A stretch of 64,000 nucleotides of DNA, taken from positions 67,228 through 131,227 of the forward strand of contig CALUCE010000003.1 of the NCBI GenBank assembly GCA_943914475.1. The letters run 5' to 3'. Positions 7,940 through 17,567 of the stretch are shown here, in pieces. The notes under the pieces are model-generated. The model was given only the letters and a program-made list of their open reading frames with translations. It did not search any database and had not been told where the DNA came from. The number at the start of each line of letters is the position of its first letter. The stretch's first letter is position 1. Origin of the DNA: an uncultured Anaerococcus sp. (lineage in GTDB: Bacteria; Bacillota; Clostridia; Tissierellales; Peptoniphilaceae). Both the position numbers and the translations under genes were made by a program.

Positions 7940-9742
7940 TTATTTTAAAGCGTTAGCTGCTGCATTTTCTCCAGCTATTCTTCCGAATACTGTGATATCA
8001 GCTATAGCAACAGATCCAAGTCTGTTTGAACCGTGGATTCCACCTGTTACTTCTCCAGCTGCATATAGACCGTCTATAGCTTTTCCATCCTTGGTCATAA
8101 CTTGTGCATCAGTATTGATTTCAAGTCCTCCCATGGTGTGGTGAACTGCTGGAAGTGCTTTTAGCATGTAGAATGGACCTTCTTCTATTGTCCAACCTAG
8201 CATTCTTAGGTTAAATTCTGGGTCCTTGTCTTCTTTAGAGTTTTTGTTAAAGTTTTCTACTGTTTCTTTTAAAGCGTCCTTGTCGATTTCAAAGTGATCA
8301 GCAAGTTCGTCTATAGTATCAGCCTTAACAAGAAGTCCTCTGTCGTAAAGACTTTTAGCTTCTTCTGGGTGAGAGTGGATGGTTCCGGTTTCTTCTGAAG
8401 ATTTTTCATCCCAGATTAAGTAACCAACAGAGTCTGTTTGATCTTTGATAGCAAGTGAGATTGCTCTTCTTGTATCAAGTTCTTCAACAAATCTCTTACC
8501 TTCTTTGTTAACTAAAAGGGCTCCACCTACAAGTCTTGTATCTCCAACGTAAAGTAGTTTTCCTGTATCTACGTCACAGATTGGGTAAAGTTGGATCTTG
8601 TCCATATCTACAGTGTTAGCATCAAGTTTTTCTGCCATGATTATACCATCACCAGTTGCTCCTGGAGCGTTTGTAGAAAGGATCTTGTCATCTATTTCGT
8701 GATCGTTTTCGTAGGTCATTTCGTCATTAGCACCAAATCCACCTGTAGCAAGTACTACCGATTTAGCATTTACTGTTAGGTTTTCATCTGGAGTTTCTGC
8801 CTTTACTCCTACAACTTTTCCATCTTCTGAAATTAATTCTTTAACATCTGCTTCAGTCTTAACCTCAATACCTAATTCATCACATTTTGCTTGGTATTTT
8901 TTGATTAGTTCATTACCTGAGTGTCCTTCTGGTATAAGTGATCTTTTTACTGAGTGACCACCAAAGAACATTAGTTGGTCTAACCACTTAACACCAATGT
9001 CATCTCTTAGCCAGTTTGCTCCATCAAGAGCTCCATCTGCTAATACTTTGATAAGATCTTTGTTTCCGCCTGCTTCTTCAACGTCTTTTGCGAAAACTTC
9101 AGGACTATCTTCTATATCTTCCTTCTTTTGAAGGTCGTTAGCTGGAGCTGCATATTCTCCTCCAGAGATTAGAGTGTTTCCTCCAACTGCTGGCATTTTT
9201 TCTAGTAAAACTACATCTGCACCAGCTTCTTTAGCAGTAACTGCAGCTGCAAATCCAGCTCCACCACCACCAACTACAACTACATCAACATCCATTGATG
9301 CATCTTTTCTTTCCTTGTTTGTTGAAACTTCTTTTTCAAAGTTTGCAGGATCCTTACCAGCATCTTTGATAGCTTCTGTAACAGCTGCCAAGAAACCTGT
9401 AGATGAAACAGTTGCTCCAGAAACTTCGTCTAAGTTTACAGATTGGTTGGCTACAACTTCTTCTGTAAGGCTATCTATAGCCAAGTCTCCAAGGTTTTCT
9501 GTTTCTTTATGTACTGTATCGATTTTTGAAATCTTGTCTCCATCAAAAGAAACTTCTACTTCTATGTCTCCGTTATGTCCCTTGCCAACTCCCTTACCAA
9601 TAACAGTTTCACCTGAAGATACATTTTCTGTAGATGCACTATCTGTAGAAACTGAACTGGAAGTAGTGTCATTATTTGCACAACCAGCTAGTAATAGGGC
9701 TGCTGAAAGTGCAAGCGATAAAATTTTACTTGTTTTCTTCAT
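7940..9742 (-). CDS. flavinylated lipoprotein reductase (FMN-binding plus fumarate reductase-type FAD domain)
   Basis: 600 aa. A lipoprotein signal ends in LLAGC (Cys21), so the mature protein is anchored outside the membrane. An FMN-binding domain (about 50-130) carries the ApbE flavinylation motif DEVSGATVSS, with Thr111 the likely FMN attachment site. A flavocytochrome c/succinate dehydrogenase-type flavoprotein domain follows (about 150-600) with the FAD motif VVVGGGGAGFAA and the C-terminal YAAGEVTGG...GSNRLG. Relatives are extracellular fumarate, urocanate or similar reductases used as terminal electron acceptor enzymes fed by flavin-based electron transfer. The substrate here is unknown. 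It is monocistronic, with a strong promoter and the site AAAGGAGAGG. Confidence 0.88.
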   Translation of the reverse strand: MKKTSKILSLALSAALLLAGCANNDTTSSSVSTDSASTENVSSGETVIGKGVGKGHNGDIEVEVSFDGDKISKIDTVHKETENLGDLAIDSLTEEVVANQSVNLDEVSGATVSSTGFLAAVTEAIKDAGKDPANFEKEVSTNKERKDASMDVDVVVVGGGGAGFAAAVTAKEAGADVVLLEKMPAVGGNTLISGGEYAAPANDLQKKEDIEDSPEVFAKDVEEAGGNKDLIKVLADGALDGANWLRDDIGVKWLDQLMFFGGHSVKRSLIPEGHSGNELIKKYQAKCDELGIEVKTEADVKELISEDGKVVGVKAETPDENLTVNAKSVVLATGGFGANDEMTYENDHEIDDKILSTNAPGATGDGIIMAEKLDANTVDMDKIQLYPICDVDTGKLLYVGDTRLVGGALLVNKEGKRFVEELDTRRAISLAIKDQTDSVGYLIWDEKSSEETGTIHSHPEEAKSLYDRGLLVKADTIDELADHFEIDKDALKETVENFNKNSKEDKDPEFNLRMLGWTIEEGPFYMLKALPAVHHTMGGLEINTDAQVMTKDGKAIDGLYAAGEVTGGIHGSNRLGSVAIADITVFGRIAGENAAANALK

Positions 9743-9777
9743 TACCTCTCCTTTTTTAAAACAAATACTTCTCAGAT

Positions 9778-9806
9778 ATACTATCAGAAAACCGTTCCGA
9801 AGTCAA
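9778..9806 (-). promoter_or_regulatory. promoter of the flavin reductase gene
   Basis: On the minus strand TTGACT (9806-9801), a 17-bp spacer and TAGTAT (9783-9778), with transcription starting about 28 nt before the ATG. A perfect 14-bp palindrome TTAATAATTATTAA (9815-9828) lies directly upstream of the -35 box and may be an operator. Confidence 0.72.
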
Positions 9807-9937
9807 ATTTTTTGTTAATAATTATTAAAACTTTTCTGATATTATGAAATTTTTGTCTTTCTACTTTCAAATTTTACCTATTATATCAAAGGTCAATGAA
9901 TCATCTTATATTCTCTCAAGGCTTAAAATCCTCAATA

Positions 9938-9984
9938 AAAAAGACACTAGCAAAGTCTATTTTCTAGAAAAAACTTTGCTAGTA
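9938..9984 (-). terminator. terminator of the tig-clpP-clpX-lon-ysxC operon
   Basis: Perfect 11-bp arms ACTAGCAAAGT (9947-9957) and ACTTTGCTAGT (9974-9984), followed on the minus strand by GTC and six T residues. It lies 5 bp after the ysxC stop. Confidence 0.85.
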
Positions 9985-9988
9985 TCTA

Positions 9989-10576
9989 TTAATTTTCCAA
10001 AATAACTTCCATTTGTTCCCAAAGGACGTCTTTATTGTGCTTGGTTTCTGATGAGTAGGCAAAAATTAAACCTTCATCTTCTATATCAAGCTTCTTTTGG
10101 ATTGCCTTTAGGTTTTTTTGGATTTGAGATTTTTTTATTTTATCAAACTTAGTTGCTATTACAAAACCTGTAAAGCCTGATTCTATAATATAATCATACA
10201 TTTCCTTATCTTGGGCTGTAGGTTCGTGTCTTATGTCGACCAAGAGGAATATTTCTTTTAAACTTTCCCTAGTTGCTAGGTATTCATTAATCAACTTGGC
10301 CCATTTTTCCTTTTCTTTTTTGGAAACTTTGGCAAAGCCATAGCCTGGAAGGTCAACCAGTCTGAAACTTTCATTTATATTATAAAAGTTTATAGTTCTT
10401 GTTTTTCCAGGTTTGGATGAGGTTTTGGCCAAGGCTTTTCTTCCTAAAAATGAATTTATAAAGGATGATTTTCCAACATTTGACCTACCTACAAAGGCAA
10501 TTTCATCAAGTTCTTTTTTGGGGTATTGGGATTTAAAACCTGCTACTTGTTCTAGTCTTATGGATTTTATTTTCAT
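9989..10576 (-). CDS. ysxC: ribosome biogenesis GTP-binding protein YsxC/EngB
   Basis: 195 aa, one TrmE-Era-EngA-EngB-type GTPase domain. G1 GRSNVGKS (30-37), the switch I region KPGKTRTINFY, G3 DLPGYG (75-80) and G4 TKFDK are all present. EngB is essential for assembly of the 50S subunit. Its ATG overlaps the lon stop by four bases (ATGA). Lon-ysxC is the usual order in Firmicutes. Confidence 0.95.
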   Translation of the reverse strand: MKIKSIRLEQVAGFKSQYPKKELDEIAFVGRSNVGKSSFINSFLGRKALAKTSSKPGKTRTINFYNINESFRLVDLPGYGFAKVSKKEKEKWAKLINEYLATRESLKEIFLLVDIRHEPTAQDKEMYDYIIESGFTGFVIATKFDKIKKSQIQKNLKAIQKKLDIEDEGLIFAYSSETKHNKDVLWEQMEVILEN

Positions 10577-12903
10577 ATTAAAGCCCTATCTAATACTTCT
10601 GAGACATTGGAAACTTCTATAAAGTTTATCTTTTTTCTTATCTCTTCTGGTATATCTTCTATATCTCTAGCGTTATCTTTTGGGATTATCACATTTTCTA
10701 TGCCATAGGAATAGGCTGCAAGAGCCTTTTCTTTAAGTCCGCCTATAGGAAGGACAGATCCTGTTATGGTTACTTCCCCTGTCATAGCTATATCTTTTCT
10801 AACTTTTTTCTTACTTAAAGCAGAAACTATGGCTGTAGTCATGGTTATACCTGCAGATGGTCCATCTTTTGGAGTTGCTCCTTCTGGTACATGGACATGG
10901 ATGTCCTTGTTTTTGTAAAAGTCTCCATCTATGCCCAAATCCTTGTAGTGAGACCTGATATAGCTTATGGCAGCTTTTCCAGATTCTTTCATAACATCTC
11001 CCAAAGACCCTGTAAATTCAATATTTCCCTTACCTTCCATGACATTGGCTTCTATGGTAAGCATGGTACCACCAACTTGGGTCCAGGCAAGGCCATTGGC
11101 TACTCCAACTTCGTCTTCTTTTAGTCTCATATCTTCAAAGAAGACTGGTTTACCCAGGTATTTTTTGTAGTTGTTCATGGTTACATGGACTGTTTTTTTG
11201 CCTTCTAGAATTTCCTTTACAGATCTTCTACAGATTCTTGCTATATGTCTTTCAAGGTTTCTTACTCCAGCTTCTCTGGTGTAATTTTTGATAATAGTAT
11301 CTATAACATTATCTGATATATTTATTTCTCCCTCATCTAGACCATTAGCCTCCATTTGCTTTTTAATCAAATATTTTTGGGCTATGTTTTTCTTCTCTTC
11401 TGAGGTATAGCCTGATATTTGTATAAGCTCTAGCCTATCATAAAGGGCTGGAGGGATTTGGCTTGGGTCATTGGCTGTAGTTATAAAGAAGACTTCTGAT
11501 AAATCAAAAGGTATATCAAGGTACCTATCTAGGAATTTATCATTTTGCTCAGGATCCAATACTTCAAGTAGGGCAGATGATGGATCTCCCCTAAAATCTG
11601 ATCCTAGCTTATCTATCTCATCTAAAAGGAAAACTGGGTTTTTTACTCCTATACGGTTAATATAGGAAATTATCCTACCAGACATGGCGCCTACATAGGT
11701 TCTCCTGTGACCTCTGATTTCAGACTCATCAGTTACTCCTCCAAGTCTCATAGAAACAAATTTTCTATCAAGAGCCTTGGCAATTGACTTGGCTATGGAT
11801 GTTTTTCCAACTCCTGGAGGTCCAACCAGGCAGATAACAGACCCCTTGGTATTTTTCTTCTTTTTCTTTACAGCTATGGATTCTAGGATTCTTTCCTTTA
11901 CATCTTCAAGTCCGTAATGGTCTTCATTTAAAACTTCTTCAGCCTTTTTGATATCAAGGGTATCCTTAGATTTTTTACTCCATGGGAGATTTAGGGTGAA
12001 GTCCAAATATGCTGATATGACCCCATAGTCCGGGCTCATTTCAGGAATAGAAGAAAGTCTTTCCACATCTTTTAGTAAAGATTCCTTATCTTCTTTGGAA
12101 ACTTTAAGCTTTTTAATTTTTTGCCTAAATTCGTCTGCTTCACTTAAGCCCTTGCCTGTAGTTTCTTGGAGTTGTTTTTTAACTACATCAAGTTTTTCTC
12201 TTAGGTAGTATTCTTTTTGAGAATTGTTTATATTGGTGTTAACTTCTTCGTCTATCTTCCTACTTAAATCTTTTAGGGAAATTTCTTTTTGAATAAGTTG
12301 GTGAAGTTTGGTTAGTTTTTTCTCTACATCAAGCTCTTTTAGAAGCTCATAGTATTCATTTGGATTAAGCTCTAGGTAGTAGATTATCAAATCACCTAAT
12401 TTAGCCACATTATCCACGTCTATAAGGCCTAGGGCTACTTCTTCAGGTATTTCCTTATCAACATTGATATATTCCCTAAAATCGTTGATAAGAAGCTTTT
12501 GCATGGCTTCTAGTCTTTCTGTTTGTTCAAACTTATCTAGGTCTAGGATATATTCTGAAACTTCAGCCTTAAAAAATCCATCATCAGTAAAAATCTTTTC
12601 TATCTTACCAACATGCTTGGCTTCTATAAGGACTCTTAGGTCTCCGTTTTGGAGGTTAAAGGTTTGTTTTACAGATGCTATGGTCCCATACTCATAAAGG
12701 TCATCTGCAGATGGATTTTCTACAAAAACATCTTTTTGATTTACAAGAAAAATATCGCTATCGTTAAGAAGGGCTGCCTCTACTGCCTTTTTAGAAATAG
12801 ACCTAGCACAGTCAAAATGAAGCACAGTATTTGGAAAAGGCCACAAGCCCCTAAGAGCAACTGTAGGATATTCTCTTTTGTTTATATTGTAAATATCGTT
12901 CAT
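10573..12903 (-). CDS. lon: ATP-dependent protease Lon
   Basis: 776 aa from the ATG at 12903, chosen because AAGAGGTG lies at the right distance; an upstream ATG at 12918 overlaps that site. The LonN substrate domain is followed by an AAA+ module with Walker A GPPGVGKTS and Walker B FLLDEID, then the serine protease domain with catalytic Ser in KDGPSAGI (residue 683) and Lys in GLKEKAL (residue 726), 43 residues apart as in E. coli. It degrades damaged and regulatory proteins in the cytosol. Last but one gene of the trigger factor-Clp operon, though it may also have its own weak promoter. Confidence 0.96.
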   Translation of the reverse strand: MNDIYNINKREYPTVALRGLWPFPNTVLHFDCARSISKKAVEAALLNDSDIFLVNQKDVFVENPSADDLYEYGTIASVKQTFNLQNGDLRVLIEAKHVGKIEKIFTDDGFFKAEVSEYILDLDKFEQTERLEAMQKLLINDFREYINVDKEIPEEVALGLIDVDNVAKLGDLIIYYLELNPNEYYELLKELDVEKKLTKLHQLIQKEISLKDLSRKIDEEVNTNINNSQKEYYLREKLDVVKKQLQETTGKGLSEADEFRQKIKKLKVSKEDKESLLKDVERLSSIPEMSPDYGVISAYLDFTLNLPWSKKSKDTLDIKKAEEVLNEDHYGLEDVKERILESIAVKKKKKNTKGSVICLVGPPGVGKTSIAKSIAKALDRKFVSMRLGGVTDESEIRGHRRTYVGAMSGRIISYINRIGVKNPVFLLDEIDKLGSDFRGDPSSALLEVLDPEQNDKFLDRYLDIPFDLSEVFFITTANDPSQIPPALYDRLELIQISGYTSEEKKNIAQKYLIKKQMEANGLDEGEINISDNVIDTIIKNYTREAGVRNLERHIARICRRSVKEILEGKKTVHVTMNNYKKYLGKPVFFEDMRLKEDEVGVANGLAWTQVGGTMLTIEANVMEGKGNIEFTGSLGDVMKESGKAAISYIRSHYKDLGIDGDFYKNKDIHVHVPEGATPKDGPSAGITMTTAIVSALSKKKVRKDIAMTGEVTITGSVLPIGGLKEKALAAYSYGIENVIIPKDNARDIEDIPEEIRKKINFIEVSNVSEVLDRALI

Positions 12904-12919
12904 ATACACCTCTTTCATA

Positions 12920-12967
12920 TAGGTTTTTACCTAATTTATAAAAGGGGATGAAGCAAAAACAAAAACT
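12920..12967 (-). promoter_or_regulatory. possible internal promoter of lon with small inverted repeat
   Basis: On the minus strand TTGTTT, a 16-bp spacer and TATAAA lie between clpX and lon, followed by the inverted repeat TAGGT-AAAA-ACCTA (12920-12933) overlapping the leader. I see no CIRCE or CtsR box. Weak evidence. Confidence 0.3.
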
Positions 12968-12986
12968 GTCCTGCTCCAGCCCCTTT
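12941..12986 (-). terminator. weak terminator-like hairpin after clpX
   Basis: AAAGGGG (12941-12947) pairs with CCCCTTT (12980-12986), with extra partial pairing inside and TTTTATAAAT after it on the minus strand. It may attenuate transcription from clpX into lon. Confidence 0.4.
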
Positions 12987-12991
12987 AAAAT

Positions 12992-14206
12992 TTATTTATT
13001 GTGTTTGTATTCAATCTTACTTTTATCTTCAACAGATCCAGGTCCTACTACAACTTCTTTGATATGGTCCTTGGATGGTATCTCGTACATTACATCAAGG
13101 AGGATATCTTCCATTATAGACCTAAGTCCCCTTGCACCTGTCTTTTGCTTGTAGGCTTTTTGGGCGATTTCTTTAACAGCTTCATCTGTAAATGTTAGTT
13201 TTACATCATCTAGTTCAAATAGTTTTGTATACTGTTTTATAAGAGAGTTTTTTGGTTCCTTTAGTATTCTAACCAAGGAATCTACTCCCAAGTCTTCAAG
13301 GGTTACTACTATAGGAACTCTTCCTATAAACTCTGGTATCAAACCATATTTTAGAAGGTCTTCTGTTGTTACATCGGCAAGACTTGTCTTTGATTCTTCG
13401 TTGATATCTGCTCCAAATCCAATAAGTTTCTTGTTGGTTCTTTGTTTGATGATATCCTCTATCCCATCAAAGGCTCCCCCAACTATAAACAAGATATTGT
13501 TGGTATCTATTTGTATATATTCTTGGTTAGGGTGTTTTCTTCCTCCTTGTGGAGGTACATTGGCCACAGTTCCCTCTATAATTTTTAAGAGAGCTTGTTG
13601 GACACCTTCACCAGAAACGTCTCTGGTTATGGATGGGTTCTCACTTTTTCTAGTGATCTTATCTATCTCATCTATATAAATGATTCCATTTTCTGCAGCT
13701 TCTATATCATAGTCAGCGGCTTGGATTAATTTTAAGATGATATTTTCAACATCTTCTCCAACATAGCCTGCTTCTGTTAAACTTGTAGCATCCGCAATGG
13801 CAAATGGCACATTGAGTTTTTTTGCTAGTGTTTGAGCAAGCAAAGTCTTACCAGAACCTGTAGGGCCTAGTAATAAAATGTTTGATTTTTGTAACTCAAC
13901 ATCTCCTTGATCCAAGTTTGAGTTGATTCTTTTGTAGTGATTGTAAACTGCAACAGATAAAATCTTTTTTGCAGCTTCTTGTTGAATAACATAAGAGTCC
14001 AAGAAATCTTTTATCTCGGCTGGTCTAGCAAGGTCTACAGCAAATTCTTCTTTTTCGTCTATTCTTTCTTGGTCCAAAATTTCGCTGCACAAGTCTATAC
14101 ATTCGTTACAAATGTATGCATTGGAACCTGCTATTATTCTTTCAACTTGATCACTTGTCTTGCCACAAAATGAGCATCTGACTTCCTTTTGATCAATATT
14201 TGCCAT
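12992..14206 (-). CDS. clpX: Clp protease ATP-binding subunit ClpX
   Basis: 404 aa. An N-terminal zinc-binding domain with C11, C14, C33 and C36 precedes the AAA+ unfoldase domain with Walker A GPTGSGKT (114-121), pore loop GYVG (147-150) and the KLIGFG loop that docks to ClpP. It unfolds substrates and feeds them to ClpP, which is encoded just upstream. Ribosome binding site GGAGAG. Nothing unusual. Confidence 0.96.
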   Translation of the reverse strand: MANIDQKEVRCSFCGKTSDQVERIIAGSNAYICNECIDLCSEILDQERIDEKEEFAVDLARPAEIKDFLDSYVIQQEAAKKILSVAVYNHYKRINSNLDQGDVELQKSNILLLGPTGSGKTLLAQTLAKKLNVPFAIADATSLTEAGYVGEDVENIILKLIQAADYDIEAAENGIIYIDEIDKITRKSENPSITRDVSGEGVQQALLKIIEGTVANVPPQGGRKHPNQEYIQIDTNNILFIVGGAFDGIEDIIKQRTNKKLIGFGADINEESKTSLADVTTEDLLKYGLIPEFIGRVPIVVTLEDLGVDSLVRILKEPKNSLIKQYTKLFELDDVKLTFTDEAVKEIAQKAYKQKTGARGLRSIMEDILLDVMYEIPSKDHIKEVVVGPGSVEDKSKIEYKHNK

Positions 14207-14214
14207 TCTCTCTC

Positions 14215-14808
14215 CTACTTACTTTCTATTACTTGGTCTATTAGGCCATAATCCAAGGCTTCTTTGGCTGTCATAGCAAAGTCTCTGTCTGTATCTTTCG
14301 CTATTTGGTCAATTGATTTTCCAGTATTATCAGCCAAGATTTCATTAAGTCTTTGTTTAATCTTTAGGATTTGTTCAGCTTGGATTTGGATATCTGATGC
14401 TTGACCTTGGGCTCCACCTGATGGTTGGTGAATCATAATGTTAGAGTTTGGTAGAGAAAATCTCTTGCCCTTGGCACCAGATGATAAAAGCACAGCAGCC
14501 ATAGAGGCAGCTTGACCTATACAAATTGTTGAAACATCTGGTTTTATATAGTTCATGGTGTCATAGATTGCAAGTCCTGATGTTACAACCCCACCTGGTG
14601 AGTTAATATAAAATTGGATGTCCTTGTTTGGGTCTTCGCTTTCCAAAAATAGGAGTTGGGCAATTATGATATCTGAAACTGAATCTTCTACCGGACCTGA
14701 TAAGAAAATTATCCTGTCTTTTAATAGTCTTGAGTAAATATCATAGGCTCTTTCGCCCCTATTGGTTTGCTCTATTACTGTTGGTACTAAATAATTTCTT
14801 GTTTGCAT
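14215..14808 (-). CDS. clpP: ATP-dependent Clp protease proteolytic subunit
   Basis: 197 aa, the usual length. The catalytic triad is visible: S102 in GQAASMAA, H127 in MIHQPSGG and D176 in TDRDF, with spacing identical to E. coli ClpP. It forms the tetradecameric chamber used by ClpX. Eight bp separate it from clpX, and it follows tig in the standard operon. Ribosome binding site AAGGAG. Confidence 0.96.
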   Translation of the reverse strand: MQTRNYLVPTVIEQTNRGERAYDIYSRLLKDRIIFLSGPVEDSVSDIIIAQLLFLESEDPNKDIQFYINSPGGVVTSGLAIYDTMNYIKPDVSTICIGQAASMAAVLLSSGAKGKRFSLPNSNIMIHQPSGGAQGQASDIQIQAEQILKIKQRLNEILADNTGKSIDQIAKDTDRDFAMTAKEALDYGLIDQVIESK

Positions 14809-14850
14809 TATTATCTCCTTATATTTCTAGGAGTAAGGCTTCTTCGATTA

Positions 14851-16176
14851 TTATTTATCTTCCTTTTCTTCTTTGTCTTCTTTTTTCTCAACAAATTTTG
14901 CTTTTGATGCTAAAAGTTCTACTGCTTTTCTTCTCTTAACATTTTCAATTACGCTATCTGCTGGGATGTTTTTCTCAAAGATTTCTTTAAATTTCTCGAA
15001 GTCTTCTACTCCATATTGTTCTGCAGCGTCTTTGATTTCTTGTTCTACTTCTTCTTCGCTTACTTCAAAGCCTTCTTTTAAAGCTACTTCATCAAGCACA
15101 AGATTTGCCTTAACTTTTTCTTCTGCCATATCCTTGTATTGAGCTCTGATATCTTCAAGTTTCATACCAGTCATCTCTACATATTGAGATAGGGTCATGC
15201 CCATTTGTTGTAGTCTTTGGTCAAGGTTTTGTAACTCACTATCAATTTCCTTGTTTACTAAAACTTCTGGAGCACTTACTTCAGATTTTTCTACTAAAGC
15301 TTGTAGAGCTTCATTTTCGATTTGGCTTTTAGCAAATTTTTCCTTGTCTTCTTTTAGCTTTTCTTTCATGTTAGCCTTAAGTTCGTCAAGGGTATCAAAT
15401 TCTGAAATGTCTTTTGCGAATTCATCATCAAGTTCTGGAAGTTCTTTTGTTGTAATCTTGTTGATTTCAACTTCAAATCTTGCATCCTTGCCTTGGAATT
15501 CTGTTGCTTGGTAATCTTCTGGGAAGGTTACATTTACATCAAATTTATCTCCAACCTTGTGGCCTTTAACTTGGTCTTCGAATCCTTCTATAAAGGTGTG
15601 GCTTCCTATAACTAGATCATAGTTTTCTGCCTTTCCACCTTCAAATCTTTCTCCATCCAAGTAACCATCAAAGTCGATATTTACTGTATCGCCTTCTTCA
15701 GCTCCCCTATCTTCTACAGGAATAAGTCTAGCGTTTTCTTCTTGTTGGTGTTTTAATTCGTGTTCGATATCTTCTTCTGTTACTTCAGATGATACTTCTT
15801 CAACTTCAAGTTCAGAATAGTCACCTAATACTGGGTGTGGTTTTGTTTCAACTTCAACCTTGAAGATTACATCTTCACCTTTTTTGATATCATCAAAGTC
15901 AACACTTGGTTGGTCAATTGTTTCAAGTTCTAATTCTTCTATAGCTTTTTCATAAGGTCCAAAGAAAACTATTTGGATAGCTTCATCATAGAATACTTCT
16001 GGTCCATACATTCCTTCGATGATTCTTCTTGGAACTCTACCCTTTCTGAAACCATCTACTCTGTATTTAGATCTATTTCTTTTATAAACTTCATCAACAG
16101 CCTTAGCAAAGTCTTCTGCTGGTACTGTTAGGTCAAATTTCGCTATATTATTTTCATGTGATTTTAATTCTGTCAT
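14851..16176 (-). CDS. tig: trigger factor chaperone/peptidyl-prolyl isomerase
   Basis: 441 aa. The ribosome-binding N-domain has the signature variant GFRKGRVP (about 42-49), followed by an FKBP-type isomerase domain (about 150-240, starting at GDTVNIDF) and a long helical C-domain that ends in a lysine/glutamate-rich tail. It binds near the exit tunnel and folds nascent chains. First gene of the tig-clpP-clpX-lon-ysxC operon, with an AGGAGG site. Confidence 0.95.
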   Translation of the reverse strand: MTELKSHENNIAKFDLTVPAEDFAKAVDEVYKRNRSKYRVDGFRKGRVPRRIIEGMYGPEVFYDEAIQIVFFGPYEKAIEELELETIDQPSVDFDDIKKGEDVIFKVEVETKPHPVLGDYSELEVEEVSSEVTEEDIEHELKHQQEENARLIPVEDRGAEEGDTVNIDFDGYLDGERFEGGKAENYDLVIGSHTFIEGFEDQVKGHKVGDKFDVNVTFPEDYQATEFQGKDARFEVEINKITTKELPELDDEFAKDISEFDTLDELKANMKEKLKEDKEKFAKSQIENEALQALVEKSEVSAPEVLVNKEIDSELQNLDQRLQQMGMTLSQYVEMTGMKLEDIRAQYKDMAEEKVKANLVLDEVALKEGFEVSEEEVEQEIKDAAEQYGVEDFEKFKEIFEKNIPADSVIENVKRRKAVELLASKAKFVEKKEDKEEKEDK

Positions 16177-16213
16177 CTTATCCTCCTAAATATAACTATA
16201 TACTCATTAATTT

Positions 16214-16242
16214 AATATACTCCATTGTTGAATTTCAATCAA
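16214..16242 (-). promoter_or_regulatory. promoter of the tig operon
   Basis: On the minus strand TTGATT (16242-16237), a 17-bp spacer and TATATT (16219-16214), about 38 bp before the tig start. Its -35 box overlaps the 3' end of the cca gene. Confidence 0.65.
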
Positions 16243-17554
16243 TAGGAAAGTACTTATTTTTAATATATTGTATTATTTGTTCTTTTTCATTTGCTAATTT
16301 CTCTTCAAGGATTAAATCTTCTATTTGATTCAAAACATCTCCAAGCTCTTTTGAAGGTTTAAATCCTAACTCTATCAAGTCATGACCATTTACAGCCATC
16401 TGGCTTCTAGATTTTGGAGTAGAATCTTCTAAGACTTCCTTAAGAAGCTTCTTTCCATTTTCTATATTAGAAGTATCCTTGTGGTTGGTTGAAAGAACAT
16501 CTGCTCTTTGAAGGTCAAAAAGCCTATAAATATTTTCCTCTCCCATCCTTCTTAAGAGTTTTCTTATGGATTTTTTGGTATAGGTGTTGGTATTGTCCAT
16601 ATGCCTTCTTACAAGAAGACCTGCATCTTCTATGGTCTTTTTAGGATATCTTAGATATTTCATTCTTTTTCTTAAAATATCTTCAGATTCATTTTGGTGA
16701 CCAAAAAATCTACCTTCTCCTCTTTCATCTATAAAAAGAGTAGAAACTTTACCAGCATCATGAAAGAGTGCGGCTAATCTTGTAGTAAGGTCTCCTTCTA
16801 TATAGGAAAGCACACTTAAGGAATGGTCAAAAAGATCCAAATCATGAAAGCTTGAGTGTTGGTCAAATCCTTTCATCAGTGAAATTTCTGGGAATATGTA
16901 GGCCAAAATCCCCAATTCTTCCATTAGCCTTATGGCAGAAGACCTATTTTCCGTCATAAGGATCTTGTCGACTTCATCCCTAATTCTCTCTTTTGATAAA
17001 TCCTTAATATCAGATGCATTATTTTTGATAGCTTTTTTTAAGTTCTCTTCCAAGGAAAAATCTAGTTTGGCTGCAAACCTTACTGCCCTTAAAGACCTTA
17101 AAGCATCTTCTTTTATCCTTTTTTCAGGATCTCCCACAGCCCTTATAATCTTTTTTTCAAGATCATCTCTTCCAGAGAAAGGATCAAGATAGTCCCCGCC
17201 TCTTAGGGCTATGGCATTGATGGTGAAGTCTCTTCTTTTTAAATCTTCTCTTATATCATCGGTGAAGGAAATTTTATCAGGGTGCCTTTTGTCGGCATAG
17301 CCACTTTCTTTCCTAAAGGTAGTTATTTCATATTCCTGGCCCTGGTATAAAACTTTTATGGTTCCAAACTTTTTACCAAGCTCTATAGTCTTAAAATCCT
17401 TAAAAGTTTCAAGGATTTGATCAGGACTGGCACTTGTGGTTATATCAACATCGTAAGAGTTTATTCCCAAGAGCCTATCCCTGACAAAGCCTCCTACAAT
17501 ATAAGCCTTGAAACCTCTATTTTCAAGTTTTTCTAAAAGATATTCTGCATCCAT
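16235..17554 (-). CDS. cca: CCA tRNA nucleotidyltransferase / polyA polymerase family
   Basis: 439 aa from the ATG at 17554 (AGGTGA site); one codon upstream is a TTG. The nucleotidyltransferase head has GGFVRDRLLG (21-30) and the metal-binding DVDITT. The RxxRxA-type segment is ALRSLRAVRFAAKL. An HD-like domain follows (FHDAGK) with a helical C-terminus. It adds or repairs the 3' CCA of tRNAs. Third gene of the cdaA-cdaR-cca unit. Confidence 0.9.
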   Translation of the reverse strand: MDAEYLLEKLENRGFKAYIVGGFVRDRLLGINSYDVDITTSASPDQILETFKDFKTIELGKKFGTIKVLYQGQEYEITTFRKESGYADKRHPDKISFTDDIREDLKRRDFTINAIALRGGDYLDPFSGRDDLEKKIIRAVGDPEKRIKEDALRSLRAVRFAAKLDFSLEENLKKAIKNNASDIKDLSKERIRDEVDKILMTENRSSAIRLMEELGILAYIFPEISLMKGFDQHSSFHDLDLFDHSLSVLSYIEGDLTTRLAALFHDAGKVSTLFIDERGEGRFFGHQNESEDILRKRMKYLRYPKKTIEDAGLLVRRHMDNTNTYTKKSIRKLLRRMGEENIYRLFDLQRADVLSTNHKDTSNIENGKKLLKEVLEDSTPKSRSQMAVNGHDLIELGFKPSKELGDVLNQIEDLILEEKLANEKEQIIQYIKNKYFPID

Positions 17555-17567
17555 CAAAAATATTCAC

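Noticed and set aside
9174..9818. 214-codon open frame on the plus strand
   Set aside because: It is antisense to the flavin reductase gene, low-complexity Ser/Thr/Pro/Ala, and lacks a ribosome binding site. A shadow of biased codon use.
12919..12991. CIRCE or CtsR heat shock operator before lon
   Set aside because: Neither TTAGCACTC-N9-GAGTGCTAA nor tandem GGTCAAA heptads are present there or before tig.
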